The notes: generated by a model from the letters alone, not told the origin. Positions 10,729-19,493 are shown, numbered from the stretch's first letter. The stretch is DNA of 64,000 bases from Pseudomonas oryzihabitans (GCF_014522265.1 NZ_CP017024.1:3792501-3856500); one strand, 5' to 3'. Numbers and translations are program-made.

Positions 10729-11580
10729 TCAGGCAGCGCCCAGGGCCTTGATCGTGGCGGGATGCTGACCCCATTCGCTCCAGGAACCGTCATAGAGTCG
10801 GCCATCCGGAAAGCCGGCGACACTGAGGGCGAGCAGCAGCACCGTGGCGGTGACCCCACTGCCGCAGCTGGTGATCACCGGATGCAGGCCATCGATACCC
10901 AGGGCCTGGAAGCGCTGCCGCAACTCCTGGGGTGGCAACAGGGTGCCGTTGTCGGTCAACAGGCTGTCGTAGGGCAGATTCTGGCTGCCGGGCATATGAC
11001 CGGAGGCAACGCCCGGGCGCGGCTCGGCGATCTCGCCGGTGAAGCGCTTGGCGCCGCGCGCGTCGAGCACCTGGGTTTGGCCCACGCTGAGCGCGGTCTG
11101 CACATCGCCCAGGCCGCAGAGCAGGCGGTTGTTGAAGATGACGGGGTAGGGTGGCTGCGGGCTGGGCAGGTTTTCACCGGCCTCCAGCGGCAGGCCCTGT
11201 TCACGCCAGAGCGGCAGGCCGCCATCGAGCACCAGCACCTGGTCATGGCCGAACAGGCGGAACAGCCACCAGGCCCGGGCGGCGGAGAAGAGACCCTTCT
11301 GGTCGTAGACGACCAGGGTGGTCTCCGGGGTGACGCCCAGTTCGCCGGCCAGGCGGGCGAAGCGTCCGGCGCTGGGGACCATGTGCGGCAGCGCGGTGTC
11401 CGGGTCGGAGAAGTGTTCGATATCGAAGCGCAGGGCGCCGGGGATGTGCTGCTGCCGATAGGTTTCGTCGGCGATCTGGGGTTCATTGGGCAGATAGAGA
11501 CTGGCATCGAGGATCAGCAGGTCCGGGCGACCAAGTTGCTCGTGCAGCCAGGCGACGGTGACCAGCGGGGAAGCGATCAT
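10729..11580 (-). CDS. sseA: Sulfurtransferase (3-mercaptopyruvate/thiosulfate type)
   Basis: Two-domain rhodanese that moves sulfane sulfur from 3-mercaptopyruvate or thiosulfate to an acceptor. The 283-residue protein has an inactive N-terminal rhodanese domain (LLILDASLYLP...HIPGALRFDIEHFSD) and a catalytic C-terminal domain with Cys239 in the loop CGSGVTA, the type found in mercaptopyruvate sulfurtransferases. A clear aaggag precedes the ATG at 11580. It is divergent from the serine acetyltransferase gene, in a region rich in cysteine genes. Substrate preference is inferred from the active-site loop. Confidence 0.88.
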   Translation of the reverse strand: MIASPLVTVAWLHEQLGRPDLLILDASLYLPNEPQIADETYRQQHIPGALRFDIEHFSDPDTALPHMVPSAGRFARLAGELGVTPETTLVVYDQKGLFSAARAWWLFRLFGHDQVLVLDGGLPLWREQGLPLEAGENLPSPQPPYPVIFNNRLLCGLGDVQTALSVGQTQVLDARGAKRFTGEIAEPRPGVASGHMPGSQNLPYDSLLTDNGTLLPPQELRQRFQALGIDGLHPVITSCGSGVTATVLLLALSVAGFPDGRLYDGSWSEWGQHPATIKALGAA

Positions 11581-11696
11581 GGGTGGCGCTCCTTGATGGG
11601 CAAAGGGCGACAGCTTAGCGCGCCTGGCGCGACGTGGGCTGTCAGGGACCAGCGGATACTTTATCCTCGGCGACCTGGCAACTGGATAGATGACTT

Positions 11697-12641
11697 ATGA
11701 GCGAACTTAACGGGCAATCCACGGGCGGCAACGACTGGCAACTAGGGCGCATCGTCGGTGAACTGCATGAGGCGCGCAGTCAATGGCGCGAGACCCATGG
11801 ACGTTTTCGCGAATTCAGTGGCCGCGAGCTGCCGTCGCGCAGCGTCATGGCCAGCGTGATCGAATCCCTCAGCGGGGCGCTCTTTCCGCTGCGCCTCGGG
11901 CCGGATCAGTTGCGCCAGGAAAGCGAGGACTTCTATGTCGGCTTCGAGCTGGAGCGAGCGCTCAATGCCCTGGTGATCCAGGCGAAGCTGGAGCTGGACT
12001 ATTTCGCCAAGCAGCGTGGCGAGAACGGCGTCAATCGTGCCGATGAGGCGCGCCGGCTGGTACAGGCCTTTGCCCTGGCGCTGCCGGATCTGCGCCGCCT
12101 GCTGGATACCGACGTGATCGCCGCCTACCAGGGCGATCCCGCTGCGCGCAGCGTGGACGAGGTACTGCTGTGCTATCCGGGCATCTACGCCATGATCCAT
12201 CACCGCATCGCCCATCACTTCTATCGCAGCGGCCTGCCGCTGCTGGCGCGGATGGTCAGCGAGCGGGCGCATTCGGCGACCGGGATCGACATCCACCCGG
12301 GCGCCCAGATCGGCGAAGGCTTCTTCATCGATCATGGCACGGGCGTGGTGATCGGCGAGACCTGCATCATCGGCGACCGGGTGCGCATCTATCAGGCTGT
12401 GACCCTCGGTGCCAAGCGCTTCCCGGCCGATGCCGAGGGCAATCTCAAGAAGGGCCACCCGCGCCATCCCATCGTCGAGGACGACGTGGTGATCTATGCC
12501 GGGGCGACCATCCTCGGGCGCATCACCATCGGCCAGGGTTCGACCATTGGCGGCAACGTCTGGCTGACCCATGGCGTGCCGGCCAACAGCAACGTCAGCC
12601 AGGCCAGCCTGCAGGGCTGTGCCGGCCTGGCTCAGGAGTAG
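11697..12641 (+). CDS. epsC: Serine O-acetyltransferase EpsC
   Basis: Acetylates L-serine to O-acetylserine, the direct precursor of cysteine. The 314-residue protein has an alpha-helical N-terminal half and a C-terminal left-handed beta-helix with hexapeptide repeats (IDIHPGAQIGEGFFIDH, GVVIGETCIIGD, VVIYAGATILGRITIGQGSTIGGNVWL), the EpsC/CysE active-site region. It is longer at the N-terminus than enterobacterial CysE, as usual for EpsC. Its 3' end overlaps the converging ATPase gene by 10 bases. It could equally be called cysE. Confidence 0.9.
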   Translation: MSELNGQSTGGNDWQLGRIVGELHEARSQWRETHGRFREFSGRELPSRSVMASVIESLSGALFPLRLGPDQLRQESEDFYVGFELERALNALVIQAKLELDYFAKQRGENGVNRADEARRLVQAFALALPDLRRLLDTDVIAAYQGDPAARSVDEVLLCYPGIYAMIHHRIAHHFYRSGLPLLARMVSERAHSATGIDIHPGAQIGEGFFIDHGTGVVIGETCIIGDRVRIYQAVTLGAKRFPADAEGNLKKGHPRHPIVEDDVVIYAGATILGRITIGQGSTIGGNVWLTHGVPANSNVSQASLQGCAGLAQE

Positions 12642-13396
12642 TCGGCGGCGCTGTCGCGAACGAACTTGGCCAGGAAGCGCCGGGTTCGTTCTTCACGCTG
12701 CTGATTGAACAGCTCGGCTGCCGGGCCCTGTTCGACGATGCGGCCAGCGTCCATGAACAGCACCCGGTGGGCGACGTCACGGGCGAAGGCCATCTCGTGG
12801 GTGACGATCACCAGGGTACGACCCTCCTGGGCCAGCCCGCGGATCGTCTCGAGCACCTCGCCGACCCGCTCGGGATCCAGCGCCGAAGTGGGTTCGTCGA
12901 AGAGGATGGCCTGGGGACGCATGGCCAGCGCCCGGGCGATGGCGACCCGCTGTTGCTGGCCACCCGACAGCTGCCCGGGATAGGTATCCGCCTTGTCGGC
13001 CAGCCCGACCTTGGCCAACAGCTCGCGACCGCGGGCGCTGGCGGTCTCGCGCGCTTCGCCCTGGACGATGATAGGCCCTTCGATCACGTTCTCCAGCGCG
13101 GTGCGATGGGGAAACAGATTGAAGTTCTGGAAGACGAAACCCATGCTCTGGCGCAACTGGCGAATGGTGCCCTGCTGGGCCTTGAGCGGCCGGCTGGCAT
13201 CGATACGCAGCTCACCCAGGCGGATACTGCCGGCGTCCGGCGTCTCCAGCAGATTGAGGCAGCGCAGCAGGGTGGTCTTGCCCGAGCCGCTGGGGCCGAT
13301 GATGGCGACCACCTCGCCCTGGGCCACCTGGAGGTCGATGGCCTGGAGCACGGTCTGCTGTTGAAAGGACTTGGAGAGTCCCTGCACCTCGATCAT
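12632..13396 (-). CDS. tcyN: L-cystine ABC transporter, ATP-binding protein
   Basis: ATPase of a polar amino-acid ABC importer; the genomic setting points to cystine. The 254-residue protein has Walker A GPSGSGKT (about 34-41), a Q-loop (GFVFQNFNLFPH), the signature LSGGQQQR, Walker B ILFDEP and the H-loop VTHEM. Its ATG overlaps the permease stop (ATGA). With the permease, the binding protein and D-cysteine desulfhydrase it repeats the fliY(tcyJ)-yecS-yecC-dcyD set of enterobacteria. Confidence 0.9.
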   Translation of the reverse strand: MIEVQGLSKSFQQQTVLQAIDLQVAQGEVVAIIGPSGSGKTTLLRCLNLLETPDAGSIRLGELRIDASRPLKAQQGTIRQLRQSMGFVFQNFNLFPHRTALENVIEGPIIVQGEARETASARGRELLAKVGLADKADTYPGQLSGGQQQRVAIARALAMRPQAILFDEPTSALDPERVGEVLETIRGLAQEGRTLVIVTHEMAFARDVAHRVLFMDAGRIVEQGPAAELFNQQREERTRRFLAKFVRDSAADYS

Positions 13397-14067
13397 GACG
13401 GGCCTCGCTCGTTGATGTGACGCCCGTAGTGTCGCTCCAGGCGATTCTGCAGGGTGGACAGCAGGCTGGCCAGCACCCAGTAGAGCAGCGCTGCGGCCAG
13501 GTACATACTGAAGATCTCGAAGGTGCGGGCAGTGATCAGCTGGGCCTGGCGGAACAGCTCAGGCACCTGGATGGTGGCCGCCAGCGAGGTGTCCTTGACC
13601 AGCGAGATGAAGCTGTTGCCGAGCGGTGGCAGGGCGATCCGCAGCGCCTGGGGCAGGATGGCGCGCCTCACGGTCTGCAGGGGCGTCATGCCGATGCTAG
13701 CGGCGGCTTCCCACTGGCCGCGGTCGATGGCGCCGATGGCCGAGCGGATGATCTCCGCCGTGTAGGCCGCCATGTTCAGCGAGAAGCCGATCAGCGCCGC
13801 CGGCAGCGGATCGAGCTGGAGACCGAGCTCGGGCAGGCCGTAGTAGATGACGAACAGCTGCACCAGCAGTGGCGTACCCCGGAAAAACGAGATGTACAGC
13901 CGCGCCAGGCTACGCAGCGGCAGACTCCGGGAGCGGCGCAGCAGGGCCAGGCCGAAGCCCAGCAGCAGTCCGAAGAACATGCCGCCGAGGCTCAGGACCA
14001 CTGTCCAGATCGCGCCCTTCAGCAGGAAGGGCAGCGAATCGAGCAGGAGCTGTAGCGTGTCGCTCAT
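13393..14067 (-). CDS. tcyL: L-cystine ABC transporter, permease
   Basis: Inner-membrane subunit of the His/Glu/Gln/Arg/opine-type ABC family. The 224-residue protein has about five hydrophobic segments and the EAA loop QWEAAASIGMTPLQTVRRAILPQA that docks the ATPase. Its start codon overlaps the binding-protein stop by four bases and its stop overlaps the ATPase start, so the three genes are tightly coupled. Confidence 0.9.
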   Translation of the reverse strand: MSDTLQLLLDSLPFLLKGAIWTVVLSLGGMFFGLLLGFGLALLRRSRSLPLRSLARLYISFFRGTPLLVQLFVIYYGLPELGLQLDPLPAALIGFSLNMAAYTAEIIRSAIGAIDRGQWEAAASIGMTPLQTVRRAILPQALRIALPPLGNSFISLVKDTSLAATIQVPELFRQAQLITARTFEIFSMYLAAALLYWVLASLLSTLQNRLERHYGRHINERGPS

Positions 14068-14861
14068 TGGGTGACGTCAGCCTTGAACCACTTCTCGGAG
14101 ATCTTGGCCAGGGTGCCGTCGGCGCGCAGCTTGGCGATGGCCTGGTCGACCGCGGCATGGAATTCCGGATCGCCCTTGCGCTCGGCGATGCCCGATTCCT
14201 GGCGGCTGAAAGGCTCACCGGCCAGGGCCAGCTTGTCCTTGGTCTTGGCCAGCAATTCCAGGGCGGCCAGGCGGTCGACGAGGATGGCGTCGATACGGCC
14301 GACGCGCAGATCCTGGTACTTGGTCGGATCGTCTTCGTAGGTGCGCACGTCCGCCTTGGGTACATTCTGGCGCAGCCACTGCTCGTAGTTGGTACCCAGG
14401 CCGACGCCGACCTTCTTGCCGGCGAGGTCGGCGGCAGTCTTGATGCTGTCCACATCGTCCTTGCGCACCAGGGCCTGGATGCCGGAGACGGTGTAGGGGG
14501 TGGAGAAATCGTATTTCTTCTTGCGCTCCTCGCTGATGGTGACCTGGTTGATCACTACGTCCAGGCGACGGGATTCCAGGGCTGCCAGCAGGCCATCCCA
14601 CTTGCCGGGCTGGATCTTGGCGTCGACGCCCAGTTCCTTGGCCAGCGCCTTGGCGAAGTCCACTTCGAAGCCGGTCAGCTGGCCCTGTTCGTTCTGGAAG
14701 CTGAAGGGCGGATAGGTGCCTTCCAGGCCGACGACCAGTTCGCCACGCTGCTTGACGGTCTGCAGGAGATCTTCGGCCTGGGCGGTGGCCTGGTGGGCCA
14801 GGCCCAGGGCGAGCAGCAGGGCGGCGCTACGGAACAGACGCTGGGGGAGAGCTTTGCGCAT
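14064..14861 (-). CDS. tcyJ: L-cystine-binding periplasmic protein
   Basis: Solute-binding protein (family 3) of the cystine importer. The 265-residue precursor begins with a basic stretch and a hydrophobic signal (LFRSAALLLALGLAHQATAQA, probable cleavage after AQA), followed by the family signature LVVGLEGTYPPFSF...GFEVDFAKALAKELG. It resembles FliY/TcyJ, and adjacency to dcyD supports cystine or related sulfur amino acids as ligand. First of the three transporter genes, 112 bases after dcyD. Confidence 0.88.
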   Translation of the reverse strand: MRKALPQRLFRSAALLLALGLAHQATAQAEDLLQTVKQRGELVVGLEGTYPPFSFQNEQGQLTGFEVDFAKALAKELGVDAKIQPGKWDGLLAALESRRLDVVINQVTISEERKKKYDFSTPYTVSGIQALVRKDDVDSIKTAADLAGKKVGVGLGTNYEQWLRQNVPKADVRTYEDDPTKYQDLRVGRIDAILVDRLAALELLAKTKDKLALAGEPFSRQESGIAERKGDPEFHAAVDQAIAKLRADGTLAKISEKWFKADVTQ

Positions 14862-14973
14862 GGAGGAAATCCTTGAGGTTATGAGGGTGCGCCACTATGG
14901 GGGTGTCTGTTCTGACATCCCAAGTCCGAAAACTGCTGACGTTATGCCATCGCCCAGGGACTTGGCTAGCCGA

Positions 14974-15966
14974 TCACGCCAACCAGTCGCCATAGGCGAA
15001 GGTACCCGGGGCTCCGCCGGTGTGCAGGAATACCAGGGGGCCGGGCGGCAGCGCGCCGGTGGCTACCATGTCCAGCAGGCCGGCCATGGCCTTGCCGGTG
15101 TAGACCGGGTCGAGCACAAGACCTTCCAGCCGGCCCAGCCGGCGGATGGCCGCCAGGGTGCCGGGATTGGGTTCGCCATAGCGGGGACCGAAATAGCCAT
15201 CACGCAGCTGCGGCGGATCCTGAGGCGGGGCGACGCCCAACAGCTCGGCCAGCTGTTGCCGCAGCAGGGCGACCTTGGGCAGCTGTTCGGCCTCGGTGCG
15301 GGAGACGGTGACCCCGATCACCGGCAACTCCGGTCGCAGCTGGTGGAGGGCCAGGTCCAGACCGGCCTGGGTGCCGGCACTGCCGGAGGCGAGGATAACG
15401 GCAGCGGGTTGCAGCTGCAGTTCGTGCAGCTGAGCGTCGAGTTCCAGGCCGGCACGGACGTAGCCGAGGGCGCCCAGGGCGCTGGAGCCGCCAATGGGAA
15501 TCACCCAGGGCTTGCGCCCTTGCTGGCGCAGGCGCTCGGTTGCGGCTTCCAGCTGGCTGACCGGATCATCGAGGGCGGCGACGGCCCTGACCTCGGCGCC
15601 GAAGAGTTCGAGCAGGAGACGATTGCCGCCGTGCAGATAACCGGGAGCCGTGGTGGCGATGGGATTTTCCAGCAGGGCGACGCAGGCCAGCCCCTGCTGC
15701 GCGGCGACGGCTGCAGTCTGACGGACATGATTGGACTGGATGGCGCCGGCGGTCACCAGGGTGTCGGCGCCGGCGGCCAGCGCCGCGGCGACCAGGTACT
15801 CCAGCTTGCGCACCTTGTTGCCGCCCAGGGCCAGGCTGGTGGCGTCGTCGCGCTTGCAGTAGACCGGTCGGCCCAGCTCTGCCGACAGTCGCGGCAGGAG
15901 CTCCAGCGGGGTCGCCGAGGATTGCAGCGTCAGGCGCGGAAAGCGGGCGAGGGCGGTGGCGAGCAT
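14974..15966 (-). CDS. dcyD: D-cysteine desulfhydrase
   Basis: PLP enzyme (ACC deaminase/D-cysteine desulfhydrase family) converting D-cysteine to pyruvate, H2S and ammonia. The 330-residue protein has the PLP-lysine segment LALGGNKVRKLEYL, the motif TAGAIQSNHVRQTAAVAA, the phosphate-binding ASGSAGTQAGL and the C-terminal HTGGAPGTFAY. These residues fit DcyD better than ACC deaminase, and so does the adjacent cystine transporter. It is the promoter-proximal gene of the dcyD-tcyJ-tcyL-tcyN unit. Confidence 0.9.
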   Translation of the reverse strand: MLATALARFPRLTLQSSATPLELLPRLSAELGRPVYCKRDDATSLALGGNKVRKLEYLVAAALAAGADTLVTAGAIQSNHVRQTAAVAAQQGLACVALLENPIATTAPGYLHGGNRLLLELFGAEVRAVAALDDPVSQLEAATERLRQQGRKPWVIPIGGSSALGALGYVRAGLELDAQLHELQLQPAAVILASGSAGTQAGLDLALHQLRPELPVIGVTVSRTEAEQLPKVALLRQQLAELLGVAPPQDPPQLRDGYFGPRYGEPNPGTLAAIRRLGRLEGLVLDPVYTGKAMAGLLDMVATGALPPGPLVFLHTGGAPGTFAYGDWLA

Positions 15967-16034
15967 GGCGGAACTCGGGGCAGTGAAGGGGGCTTCACTC
16001 TAGGGGCAAGCCGCGCCTGGCAGCAATCCTGCAC

Positions 16035-16688
16035 TCAGGCGAGGTCCGGGCGCCGTGCCCAGGCCTGGGGTACCAGGGAGCGCAGCAGCACGCCGTAGAG
16101 CGGCACGAAGAGCAGCAGGCTGACCGTCAGCTTGACCCCGTAGTCGACCAGGGCGATCTCCGGCCAATGACTGGCCATGAAGGGATTGTCGCTGCGCCAG
16201 AAGGCGATGGAAAAGAACGCCAGGGTGTCGAGGGCGTTGCCGAACAGGGTCGAGACCGTCGGCGCCAGCCACCAGTGGCGCGAGCGCCGCAGGCGGTCGA
16301 ACACCTGGATGTCGAGCAACTGGCCAAGCACATAGGCGCAGAAGCTCGCCAGGGAGATGCGCAGGACGAAGACATTGAGGGCGGCCAGCGCCGTCCAGCC
16401 CTGGAAGCTGCCGTCCTGGAACAGCACGGAAACCCCATAGGAGACCAACAGCGCCGGCAGCATCACCCGGGCGATAACCTGACGCGCCGCCGCCTTGCCC
16501 ATCACCCGCACGGTGAGGTCGGTGGCCAGGAAGATGAAGGGGAAGCTGAAGGCACCCCAGGTGGTGTGCCAGCCGAACAGCTGCAGCGGCAACTGCACCA
16601 GATAGTTGCTGGCGATGATGATGAGGATGTGGAAAGCGACGAGCGCGGCCACGAGGGCACGCTGCGGGGTGGCAAGCAAGGCAGACAT
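16035..16688 (-). CDS. yhhQ: Queuosine precursor transporter YhhQ
   Basis: Integral membrane protein of the vitamin-uptake-like (VUT) family that imports 7-cyano-7-deazaguanine/preQ1 for tRNA queuosine synthesis. The 217-residue protein has six hydrophobic segments and the family features FIFLATDLTVRVMGK and NALDTLAFFSIAFW. The start MSALLATPQRALV (ATG at 16688) is chosen over longer frames because it follows the riboswitch and its aagga ribosome-binding site. A preQ1-I riboswitch lies immediately upstream. Confidence 0.93.
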   Translation of the reverse strand: MSALLATPQRALVAALVAFHILIIIASNYLVQLPLQLFGWHTTWGAFSFPFIFLATDLTVRVMGKAAARQVIARVMLPALLVSYGVSVLFQDGSFQGWTALAALNVFVLRISLASFCAYVLGQLLDIQVFDRLRRSRHWWLAPTVSTLFGNALDTLAFFSIAFWRSDNPFMASHWPEIALVDYGVKLTVSLLLFVPLYGVLLRSLVPQAWARRPDLA

Positions 16689-16693
16689 GGGCA

Positions 16694-16730
16694 GTCCTTT
16701 TTTGGTTACCTGGGGTGAGGGAACCCAGGG
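16694..16730 (-). promoter_or_regulatory. preQ1-I riboswitch controlling yhhQ
   Basis: Read on the minus strand from 16730, the leader forms CCCTGG(GTTC...)CCAGG with the conserved GTTC and CACC in the loop, then TAACC and an A-rich tail (AAAAAAGGAC) that includes the ribosome-binding site and stops five bases before the ATG. Short hairpin, loop and A-rich tail match the small preQ1-I aptamer class, and the downstream gene is a preQ1-related transporter. Ligand binding would sequester the tail and block translation. Confidence 0.85.
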
Positions 16731-16881
16731 CGCGGAGGCGGGGCGACATTCTACGGATATACGGGGCACCTGGCGAGGTCGCGCCGGTCGGCGTCGGATC
16801 GGCAGCCTCATCGGACCGATGGGCAGACCAGGCAGCCGCCTGTTAACTTGTACGACTTCCGCACCGACAGAGAGCTTCCAG

Positions 16882-17919
16882 ATGCACTTTCGATCGCTGG
16901 GTCGTACCGACCTCCAGGTTAGCGCCATTGCGCTGGGCACTATGACCTGGGGTGAGCAGAACACCGAGGCCGAGGCCTTCGAGCAGTTGCGCGCCGCCAA
17001 GGCCGCCGGGGTCAACTTCATCGACACGGCGGAGATGTATCCGGTGCCGCCGCGCGCCGAGACCTACACCCGTACCGAGACCATCATCGGCAACTACTTT
17101 CGCCAGCATGGCGATCGCGCCGACTGGATACTGGCCAGCAAGGCGGCCGGTCCGGGACGCGACATGGACTATATCCGCAATGGCGGTCTGGCCTTTACCA
17201 GGGCCAATCTCACCGCGGCGCTGGACGCCAGCCTGCAGCGTCTGAACACCGACTATCTGGATCTCTATCAGCTGCACTGGCCGGATCGGCGGACCAACTA
17301 CTTCGGCCAGTTGGGCTACGAGCACAGCGATGCCGACTTCACGCCCCTCGAAGAGACCCTGGAAGCCCTGGATAGCCTGGTGAAGGCAGGCAAGGTCCGC
17401 CATGTCGGGCTTTCCAACGAAACGCCCTGGGGCGTGCAGCAATTCCTGCACCTGAGCGAGACCCGTGGCTGGCCGCGGGTGGTCTCGATCCAGAATCCCT
17501 ACAACCTGCTCAATCGCAGCTTCGAGGTGGGTCTGGCCGAGCAGGCCATCCGCGAGCAGGTAGGCTTGCTGGCCTATTCGCCACTGGCCTTCGGCGTGCT
17601 GGCGGGCAAGTACCTGCAGGGCGCACGTCCGGAGGGCGCGCGACTGACGCTGTTCGAACGCTTCCAGCGCTACAGCAATCCGCAGACGCAGCGCGCCGCC
17701 CAGGCCTATGTCGAGCTGGCCCGGGAACGCGGTCTGGATCCGGCGCAGATGGCCCTGGCCTTCGTCACCAGTCGGCCTTTCGTGACCAGCAACATCATCG
17801 GCGCCACCTCGCTCGCCCAGCTGGAAAGCAACCTGGCGAGCAGCGAGCTGGTGCTGGACCGGGAAACCCTGGCCGCCATCGAAGCCATCCACGTCGACCA
17901 GCCCAATCCGGCGCCCTGA
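16882..17919 (+). CDS. tas: NADP(H)-dependent aldo/keto reductase (Tas family)
   Basis: Single-domain TIM-barrel oxidoreductase of the Tas/YajO branch. The 345-residue protein starts MHFRSLGRTDLQVSAIALGTMTWG and has the catalytic region FIDTAEMYPVPPRAETY (Asp and Tyr), ILASKAAGPG (Lys) and the barrel strand DYLDLYQLHWPDRRTNYFGQ, with the cofactor-binding IIGATSLAQLE near the end. The ATG at 16882 gives the family N-terminus. The physiological substrate of Tas is not known. Confidence 0.92.
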   Translation: MHFRSLGRTDLQVSAIALGTMTWGEQNTEAEAFEQLRAAKAAGVNFIDTAEMYPVPPRAETYTRTETIIGNYFRQHGDRADWILASKAAGPGRDMDYIRNGGLAFTRANLTAALDASLQRLNTDYLDLYQLHWPDRRTNYFGQLGYEHSDADFTPLEETLEALDSLVKAGKVRHVGLSNETPWGVQQFLHLSETRGWPRVVSIQNPYNLLNRSFEVGLAEQAIREQVGLLAYSPLAFGVLAGKYLQGARPEGARLTLFERFQRYSNPQTQRAAQAYVELARERGLDPAQMALAFVTSRPFVTSNIIGATSLAQLESNLASSELVLDRETLAAIEAIHVDQPNPAP

Positions 17920-17934
17920 TCGCGTGGTATCCGG

Positions 17935-17967
17935 CGCCCGGTACAGCCGTTGTACCGGGCGTTTTCT
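17935..17967 (+). terminator. Rho-independent terminator after tas
   Basis: Perfect 11-bp stem cgcccggtaca (17935-17945) with tgtaccgggcg (17951-17961) and a 5-base loop, followed by ttttct. Confidence 0.9.
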
Positions 17968-18096
17968 TGCGCGCGGCGAAAGGCGGCCGTGACCAACAGG
18001 GCATGGGCGCAAGGGCTGCTGTCCGCGACGCCTATTAAAACCGTGGCCCCGAAGGCCTAGAGTCAGTCGGACCTTCCACGCCTGCAGGTGTCCGTC

Positions 18097-18800
18097 ATGA
18101 CGTCGTATGAAATCGTGCTCCTGGGTGACCAGGATGCATCCATCGTTGCCCACCAGGCCATCCCCAGGCCCTGGCGCTGACGGCCATGGCGCTGGGTGTC
18201 ACGCTGAGTTCCCGCTGGCTGCCGACTGTAGAAGCCGATGGCGCCCTTGCCCACTGCGACGGCCTCTGGTGCGTGCCCGGCAGTCCCTATCGCCATCGTG
18301 AAGGGGTGCTGGCGACTCTGCGCACGGCCCGCGAACAGCGGATTCCCTTTCTGGGTACCTGTGGCGGGCTGCAGTACGCGCTCCTGGAGTACGTCCAGTC
18401 AGTACTGGGCTGGACGGACGCCGCCCACGGTGAAGACGATCCGTTGGCGACCCGCGCGGTGCTCACGCCCCTGAGCTGCGCCCGCATCGAGGTGCAGAAT
18501 CAACTCCGGCTGCTGCCGGGTTCGCGCCTGGCGGAGGCGGCCGGCGCCGAACGGGTCGAGGCCACCTATCGCTGTCGCTTCGGGGTAAATCCCGCCTATC
18601 TGCCGACCTTGCTCGCTGCCGGCTGGCGCGTCCTCGCCTGGGATGAAGAAGGGCTACCCGCGGCGTTCGAACTGGAAAGCCATCCCTGTTATTTCGGCAC
18701 CCTCTATCAGCCCGAGCGGGAGGCGCTGGCCGGTCGGGTCCCCTCGGTGGTGCGCGCCTGGCTGGAGGCGGTGGTCGCGACACGGAGCCTACGGGCATGA
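18097..18800 (+). pseudogene. CTP synthase C-terminal-region-related protein (glutamine amidotransferase-like), frameshifted
   Basis: The first reading frame (ATG at 18097) gives SYEIVLLGDQDASIVAHQAIP and then leaves the family; the rest (SRWLPTVEADGALAHCDGLWCVPGSPY and on) continues in another frame to 18800. One extra base at the cccc run 18162-18165 would join them into about 234 residues. The product is a class I amidotransferase fold related to the CTP synthase C-terminus but without a synthetase domain. The nucleophile-elbow Cys is kept (LGTCGGLQ), whereas the usual catalytic His-Pro-Glu reads YQPE. Function unknown. The stop overlaps the next gene start (ATGA). Confidence 0.8.
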
Positions 18801-19153
18801 ACCGGCTGGAGCTGCCCGAGGACTGCGTGGTGATCGCCTTCCTCTCGCAGCGCACGGACGAAGATCCCGACTATGAGCGGATGGCCGCGCGCATGGTGGA
18901 GTTGGCGCAGGCGCAACCGGGCTTTCTCGGCATGGAGTCGGTACGCGGCGCCGACGGCCGGGGCATCACCCTGTCCTACTGGACCGACCAGGCGGCGGTC
19001 GCGGCCTGGGGTGCCCATCCGGAACATCGGCAGGCGCAGCGGCTGGGCCATGAACGCTGGTATCGCTGGCATGACACCCGGGTCATGCGACTGCTGTCGT
19101 CGCGGTCCGGGGCCGGTGTCATTCCAGACGGATCGCGCCCAGGGCCGGAGTGA
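18797..19153 (+). CDS. Antibiotic biosynthesis monooxygenase (ABM) domain protein
   Basis: 118-residue dimeric alpha-beta barrel protein of the ABM family. The recognisable core is VVIAFLSQRTDEDPDYERMAARMVELAQAQPGFLG, then GITLSYWTD and AVAAWGAHPEHRQAQ near the heme/substrate-binding side. Such proteins can act as cofactor-free oxygenases, heme-degrading proteins or small sensors, and the reaction cannot be told from sequence. The ATG overlaps the stop of the amidotransferase-like gene, so the two are probably co-translated. Its 3' end overlaps the converging gene 19119-19493 by 35 bases. Confidence 0.82.
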   Translation: MNRLELPEDCVVIAFLSQRTDEDPDYERMAARMVELAQAQPGFLGMESVRGADGRGITLSYWTDQAAVAAWGAHPEHRQAQRLGHERWYRWHDTRVMRLLSSRSGAGVIPDGSRPGPE

Positions 19154-19493
19154 CGCGAATCCAGCCGATGCGGCTGTCTTCGCCGATCAGCATGACTTTC
19201 TTCCAGGGACGAAAGGGCGCGCTGTCCAGGACCAGGATGCGATTACCCGGCTCGAGCATGACGATCAGCTGGCGGTTGGCGACCAGGCTGCGTTCCGGCA
19301 TGGCGGGATACTGCATCAGCGGAATCTGGCCACCGCGGATCTGCCAGGTCTCGCCACTGGCCGCGTTGATGAAGGTCGGCAGCCGCGTCAACAGGATGGC
19401 CAGCGCGAAGAACCCGATCAGCAGCAGGACGAGCCGCTGCGTCACGGTGCGGACGGCAACGATATCGGGTGACAGCTTGCCAATCGAGGACAT
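19119..19493 (-). CDS. Hypothetical single-pass membrane protein
   Basis: Family not recognised. The 124-residue product (start MSSIGKLSPD at 19493, downstream of a ggaatg-type leader) has one transmembrane segment near residues 18-38 (RLVLLLIGFFALAILL), followed by a probably periplasmic domain of about 80 residues rich in beta-type sequence (LVANRQLIVMLEPGNRILVLD...VMLIGEDSRIGWIRV). An in-frame ATG 22 codons upstream would add a proline-rich leader that looks non-coding. Overlaps the 3' end of the ABM gene. Confidence 0.6.
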   Translation of the reverse strand: MSSIGKLSPDIVAVRTVTQRLVLLLIGFFALAILLTRLPTFINAASGETWQIRGGQIPLMQYPAMPERSLVANRQLIVMLEPGNRILVLDSAPFRPWKKVMLIGEDSRIGWIRVTPALGAIRLE

